Shown here: positions 7,201-9,783 of the stretch, in pieces
Layout of the letters: every line of letters starts with the position of its first letter
Numbering within the stretch: position 1 is the stretch's first letter
Assembly: GCA_947588915.1 (NCBI GenBank)
Contig: CANPZA010000053.1
Span: forward strand, 1-9,783
Reading direction: 5' to 3'
Length of the DNA stretch: 9,783 bases
Origin: an uncultured Clostridia bacterium
GTDB taxonomy: Bacteria; Bacillota_A; Clostridia; TANB77; CAG-508
Made by a program: the position numbers and the translations under genes
Notes under the pieces: model-generated
Database searches by the model: none
The model's input: only the letters and a program-made list of their open reading frames with translations
What the model was told of the DNA's origin: nothing

Positions 7201-8951
7201 ATGGATATGCAGGAGAAATAAAAGATCATTTACCACCATATTTGACATATGTAGATAATAGTTATAATGAACAATATGGTTGGTCAGTATCTGAAGATGG
7301 TAGAACAGTAACAACAAGCTATTTAAAAGACAAAAAGATAAATAAAGCAACGAAAAATGAACAAGGAACAATAGTTTTATCATTTGTAGATGTTCCAATT
7401 ATGTGTAAAATAGAAGAAGATGCAAAATATGACCAAGCAATAACAAATATTGCAGATATTACAGAATATTTAGATGATAAAAAACAATCTATTGATGATA
7501 GAGATTCAGAAGAAGATAATGTACAACTTCCATCAGATGAAAAACTACCAGAATATAAAGATGATCAAACAGGTCCATATATACCAGGACAAGAAGATGA
7601 TGATGATTTTGAAAAGGTAATTATAAAACCATTTGATTTAGCTTTAAGAAAATTCATTACAAAGATTGAAAATAACAATGTAGATAGTCGTATACCACAA
7701 GTAAACTATAATAGTGAAAACGATAAAATAGAATATCAACATGGAAAAGATCCATTAACTGTTGTAAGTGGAAATACAGTAGAATATACAATTAGAGTAT
7801 TTAATGAAGGTGCAAGAAATGGATATGCTGCACAAGTATTAGATGATATTCCAGATGGATTAGTGTTCTTACCAGATAATGAAACAAATAAAGAATATAG
7901 ATGGGAAATGTACAGAAAATTAAGACAAGGAGAAGATATTGCACAAGTAGAGGGAAATACAATAATACAAGATGGCGAAACTTATGTAATAACAGAAGAC
8001 CCTGAAGAAGCAGAAGTAATTGTAACAGATTACTTATCAAAGGAACAAGGTGAGGAAAGAATGAAAAATTCTGAACTTACAGAAAATCCGAACTTATTAA
8101 AAGCATTTAATAAAGAAGCAGGAATATCTAATACAAATCCTGACTATAAAGATGTAAAAGTAGCATTTAAAGTAGTAGAACCAAATTCATCAGATAAAGT
8201 AATAGTAAACTCAGCACAAATATCAAAAGATACAGATGAAAATGGTGATGATGTAAATGATATAGATTCAACACCTGGAGAATGGAACGATGGAGAAGAT
8301 GACCAAGATAAAGAATATATTGAACTAAGAGAATTTGACTTAGCTTTAAGAAAATGGGTAACACAAGCTATAGTAATAGACAATGGAAAACAAACAGTTA
8401 CACAAACAGGACATAATCCATATGATGATCCAGAACAAGTTGTAAAAGTAGAAATTAAGCAAAATAGATTAAATCAAGTTACAGTTAAATTTAGATATTC
8501 TATAAGAGTTACTAACGAAGGAGATATAGAAGGTTATGCAAAAGAAGTAACTGACTATGTACCACAAGGATTAAAATTTGTAGCATCAGATAATCCAGGT
8601 TGGACAGATGAAGGAAATAATGTAATATCTACAAGAATGCTAGAAAATACATTATTAAAACCAGGAGAATATGCAGATGTAGAAGTTGTACTTACTTGGA
8701 TAAATAGTGAAAGTGGATTAGGTACAGTATTAACAAATACAGCTGAAATAACAGAAGATGAGAATGAATATGGAATTCCAGATAGAGACTCAACTCCTGA
8801 CAATAAAAAACCAGGAGAAGATGACATAGATGATGCTCCAGTAATTCTATCAATAAAAACAGGTCAGGCAAAAGTTTATTTCACATTAGGATTAACAATA
8901 TTAATAACTATGGCAGCAGGTGTAGTATTAATAAAAAGATATGTAATATAG
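4203..8951 (+). CDS. Large Cys-Gln thioester-forming surface protein with five stalk modules and a C-terminal membrane anchor
   Basis: This is a predicted cell-surface adhesin of 1582 residues. ATG 4203 has AGGAG at 4191-4195 (7-base spacing) and begins a signal peptide (residues 1-29, likely cut after VNA). An N-terminal thioester domain follows, with Cys90 in YCID and Gln231 or Gln232 in VQQAVIW. In Gram-positive thioester adhesins such a Cys and Gln form an internal bond that reacts covalently with host or surface amines. Residues of about 305-461 are a linking region. Five modules start with FDLALRK-like motifs at residues 462, 682, 916, 1144 and 1378, each with a central NEG-x-GYA and GL-x-F pattern as in DUF11-type repeats, joined by Asp/Glu-rich linkers. 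The end has SIKTG (1550-1554), a hydrophobic segment (1558-1577) and KRYVI. The role as adhesin is inferred; no ligand can be named. Confidence 0.9.
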   Translation: MNVKRSLLKLTTVILFIVFALAQCGIVNAETRLEESVKMGLIPQMTDNEPNMAYSILDPSGQGGHAHNLNNIVKFRDDDGNSYDNFDIYCIDADITNFGTHHEASYDIYYDMKTERELIKSKFIKLFGSNIEIDDISYDKYNLLLAVADGLYLPANENTTENDRKELIYKILKFANSEKELNFSENLELMCSAFNYDDKYDDVADFLGNASPTECELTENALTENEISAVQQAVIWYFTNYEKDGDFDQTGKTNWLYYYKEDNDQIWDVGGKHYTDLAEYQKESSQGKARSEQARALWYYIISNAKANASKYADLSSSLGKSGAPAILETQTLQSKISGENTLIGPISITELNSSKPYTIDLEITNGGQKMESGYTLVNESGRTVSNLVKEDFYISIPTNQLKDISIKVKVNYDEREIKLWSAQGKENLTNNEEGAQQPVIEVTATPQEVEKTLELKQTVPFDLALRKYITKVNGVAVNNTRVPEIEHSASTTGATVKYKHRKDPVVVQVDDTITYELTVYNEGKKAGRPTEIVDQLPTGLEFVQVVNGNFDKGNYDKATNTVTLVRKSDNQENLDPYNGTLDKETVEIECKVLQTADTSGKSLTNIAWISKAYDQEVGEIVNQVGADIDSEPGTHPNIAQNNMPDYRGNTSNKTDLDDPEFYYKGQQDDDDFEKIVVLNGFDLKLVKFITAVNNQNIEPSRIKDIDVSKLNKTDENGELVTTADYKLNKEPVPVKKGDIVTYTFRIYNEGTIDGYAEEITEDVPEGLEFLWSEKQDEDLQNDPTLTAEEKAAIDFNQDYLWGFEESDIDENNRVTMIRTNYLSKDNEKTDNDNLIKAFGKNDGKKTNDDLKYKELAVKFRVISDNITGAEIRNEAAITEDANSNGDSVDDRDSNTEVWKKYEDDEDYDNVVLQSFDLVARKFIIAVSKDDTIQDNEKLTNPDGSYSRAPVVDTSKLNTTDAQGKLITTAEYNHSKEPVEVEPGDMVVYMIRVYNEGDIDGYAGEIKDHLPPYLTYVDNSYNEQYGWSVSEDGRTVTTSYLKDKKINKATKNEQGTIVLSFVDVPIMCKIEEDAKYDQAITNIADITEYLDDKKQSIDDRDSEEDNVQLPSDEKLPEYKDDQTGPYIPGQEDDDDFEKVIIKPFDLALRKFITKIENNNVDSRIPQVNYNSENDKIEYQHGKDPLTVVSGNTVEYTIRVFNEGARNGYAAQVLDDIPDGLVFLPDNETNKEYRWEMYRKLRQGEDIAQVEGNTIIQDGETYVITEDPEEAEVIVTDYLSKEQGEERMKNSELTENPNLLKAFNKEAGISNTNPDYKDVKVAFKVVEPNSSDKVIVNSAQISKDTDENGDDVNDIDSTPGEWNDGEDDQDKEYIELREFDLALRKWVTQAIVIDNGKQTVTQTGHNPYDDPEQVVKVEIKQNRLNQVTVKFRYSIRVTNEGDIEGYAKEVTDYVPQGLKFVASDNPGWTDEGNNVISTRMLENTLLKPGEYADVEVVLTWINSESGLGTVLTNTAEITEDENEYGIPDRDSTPDNKKPGEDDIDDAPVILSIKTGQAKVYFTLGLTILITMAAGVVLIKRYVI
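4335..5117 (+). other. Thioester domain of the surface protein
   Basis: Approximate residues 45-305. The putative thioester pair is Cys90 (codon 4470-4472, in YCID) and Gln231 or Gln232 (codons 4893-4898, in VQQAVIW). The spacing and both flanking motifs agree with the TQXA/thioester family of Gram-positive surface proteins. Which glutamine reacts cannot be settled from sequence. Confidence 0.75.
5586..8813 (+). repeat. Five tandem stalk modules of about 160-234 residues
   Basis: Modules begin at 5586, 6246, 6948, 7632 and 8334. Each opens with FDL-x-x-x-K, has a central (Y/F/T)NEG followed in most by GYA, then P-x-GL-x-F, and ends in an N-x-A-x-I strand before an acidic DRDS or DIDS segment. 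The modules are diverged at DNA level, so this is an old duplication rather than a slippage tract. The conserved opening Lys and closing Asn are placed as in domains with internal Lys-Asn isopeptide bonds; such bonds here are an inference. Confidence 0.8.
8850..8948 (+). other. C-terminal anchor: SIKTG motif, membrane segment, basic tail
   Basis: SIKTG (residues 1550-1554), three polar or small residues, about 20 hydrophobic residues (1558-1577) and a short basic tail KRYVI form the three-part layout of a sortase signal. No canonical LPXTG is present. The pentapeptide resembles the (S/P)PXTG signals of clostridial class B sortase with Ile in place of Pro. It may be a sortase site or simply a membrane anchor. 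Confidence 0.55.
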
Positions 8952-8970
8952 TGATTTAAAGCATCTAAAT

Positions 8971-9007
8971 AAAAGGATAGAAATTTGAAAAATTATCTAT
9001 CCTTTTT
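8971..9007 (+). terminator. Rho-independent terminator of the surface-protein gene
   Basis: An 11-bp stem pairs 8971-8981 with 8996-9006 (AAAAGGATAGA and its complement) around a 14-base loop, ending in five T. It starts 19 bases after the stop codon. The T-tract is short and is formed mostly by the stem's own arm, so termination may be incomplete. Confidence 0.8.
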
Positions 9008-9009
9008 AG

Positions 9010-9038
9010 TTGCAAAATATGTTAATATATAGTAAAAT
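9010..9038 (+). promoter_or_regulatory. Sigma-A-type promoter of the ynbB-like gene
   Basis: TTGCAA (9010-9015) and TAAAAT (9033-9038) are separated by 17 bases, directly after the upstream terminator and 30 bases before ATG 9069. This makes the last gene a separate transcription unit. Confidence 0.6.
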
Positions 9039-9068
9039 ATATGTGAGAAATAAAAAAGAGGAAAGGTA

Positions 9069-9783
9069 ATGAAACAAAATATAAAAGAATTATCAGAAGA
9101 AGTAGAGAAAGAAATAAGACCTATATTAGATAGTATTGATAAAATATGTGAAAAAAATAGCCAAAAAGTTTTAAAAGCATTTCAAGATTGTGGATTACAA
9201 GAAGCACACTTAAATTCTTCAACAGGATATGGAATTGATGAACCAGGAAGAAATAAGATAGAAGAAATATATAGTAATATATTTAAGGCAGAAGATAGTT
9301 TAGTAAGAACACAATTTATATCAGGAACACATGCATTATCAATTACATTATCTGCTTTGCTAAGACCTGGTGATACTATGCTGAGTATAACAGGAGAACC
9401 ATATGATACATTAAAAACAGTTATTGGGATTGGCAAAAATGAAAGCAAAAGCTCATTAAAAGCATTTGATATACACTATGAACAAATAGATTTAATTGAC
9501 AATGAATTTGATACTCCAAAAATAACAAAAAGACTGTTAAAAAATGATATAAAATTGATTGAAATACAAAGATCAAGAGGATATTCAACAAGAAAAAGTA
9601 TTACAATTGAAAAAATGGAAAAAATAATAGAAGAAATTAAGAAAATCAATAAAAATGTAATCATTATGGTAGATAACTGTTATGGAGAATTTGTACAAGA
9701 AAAGGAACCAATAGAAATAGGAGCAGATATTGTAGTTCGGTTCTTTAATGAAAAATTTAGGGGCAGGGGTTGCAACTTCAGGT
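9069..9783 (+). CDS. YnbB/'aluminium resistance' family PLP-dependent enzyme (methionine gamma-lyase-like), 3'-truncated and with a +1 frameshift
   Basis: This is a fold-type I pyridoxal-phosphate enzyme of the family named after aluminium resistance or methionine gamma-lyase; the true substrate is not established. ATG 9069 has GAGG at 9058-9061 (7-base spacing). Family features in order: a TGYG-x-DEPGR segment (about residues 51-60), S85-GTHA89, GEPYDTL, and D202 in VDNCYGEF, the likely residue contacting the PLP pyridine nitrogen. After residue 223 the zero frame reads CGG at 9738. Skipping that C restores V-G-SLMKNLGAGVATSG, where K228 is the expected Schiff-base lysine, 26 residues after D202. 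About 238 residues of a usual 410-430 are in the window. The frameshift falls just before the catalytic lysine, so the zero-frame product could not be an active enzyme. Confidence 0.88.
   Translation, partial: MKQNIKELSEEVEKEIRPILDSIDKICEKNSQKVLKAFQDCGLQEAHLNSSTGYGIDEPGRNKIEEIYSNIFKAEDSLVRTQFISGTHALSITLSALLRPGDTMLSITGEPYDTLKTVIGIGKNESKSSLKAFDIHYEQIDLIDNEFDTPKITKRLLKNDIKLIEIQRSRGYSTRKSITIEKMEKIIEEIKKINKNVIIMVDNCYGEFVQEKEPIEIGADIVVRFFNEKFRGRGCNFR
9738..9741 (+). other. +1 frameshift site in the ynbB-like gene: zero-frame CGG, +1-frame GGT
   Basis: The zero frame reads GTA GTT CGG TTC. Omitting C9738 gives GTA GTT GGT TCT, which continues the conserved GAD-x-x-x-GSL-x-KN motif up to the window end. 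CGG is codon 224. The form is the same as at 1471: a T-ending codon, an extra C, then a GGN glycine codon. A Shine-Dalgarno-like AGGAG lies at 9719-9723, again within GGA GCA codons. Confidence 0.85.

Noticed and set aside
5491..8383. Several Leu- and His-rich minus-strand open frames within the surface-protein gene
   Set aside because: Their composition is what AT-rich, Asp/Glu/Asn-rich coding gives when read backwards. No start signals or family features are seen.

Overview
The window is AT-rich DNA whose gene content and codon use (mostly A/T-ending codons, AGA for arginine) point to a low-GC Firmicute of the class Clostridia. This is inferred from the protein families (EF-Tu, PlsX, AcpP, DacF-type carboxypeptidase, a Cys-Gln thioester surface protein and a YnbB-type PLP enzyme); the sequence alone does not fix genus or species.

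Layout: (1) the 3' four-fifths of tuf, closed by a strong terminator; (2) plsX, with a one-base frameshift; (3) acpP with its own promoter, ending in a terminator shared with (4) the convergent D-Ala-D-Ala carboxypeptidase gene on the minus strand; (5) a 316-base gene-free divergent region (3887-4202) with two sigma-A-like promoters, an inverted repeat inside one promoter spacer and a small hairpin; (6) a 1582-residue secreted, membrane-anchored surface protein with a thioester domain and five repeated stalk modules; (7) the 5' part of a YnbB/'aluminium resistance' PLP-enzyme gene, frameshifted just before the window ends.

plsX and acpP serve one pathway: PlsX makes acyl-phosphate from acyl-ACP for phospholipid synthesis, and AcpP carries the acyl chain. 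The carboxypeptidase trims peptidoglycan stem peptides, and the large protein is probably a cell-surface adhesin.

The most notable signal is that both frameshifts have the same form. In plsX (C1471) and in the ynbB-like gene (C9738), one extra C lies directly before a glycine GGN codon, so the zero frame reads CGG, and the conserved protein continues in the +1 frame. In about 3,000 codons across the six genes I found no other in-frame CGG. This fits CGG being unassigned or starved in this organism and acting as a +1 frameshift site (or CGGN being read as a four-base glycine codon). Two coincidental sequencing errors or mutations remain possible. A genome-wide survey of CGG codons would decide it.
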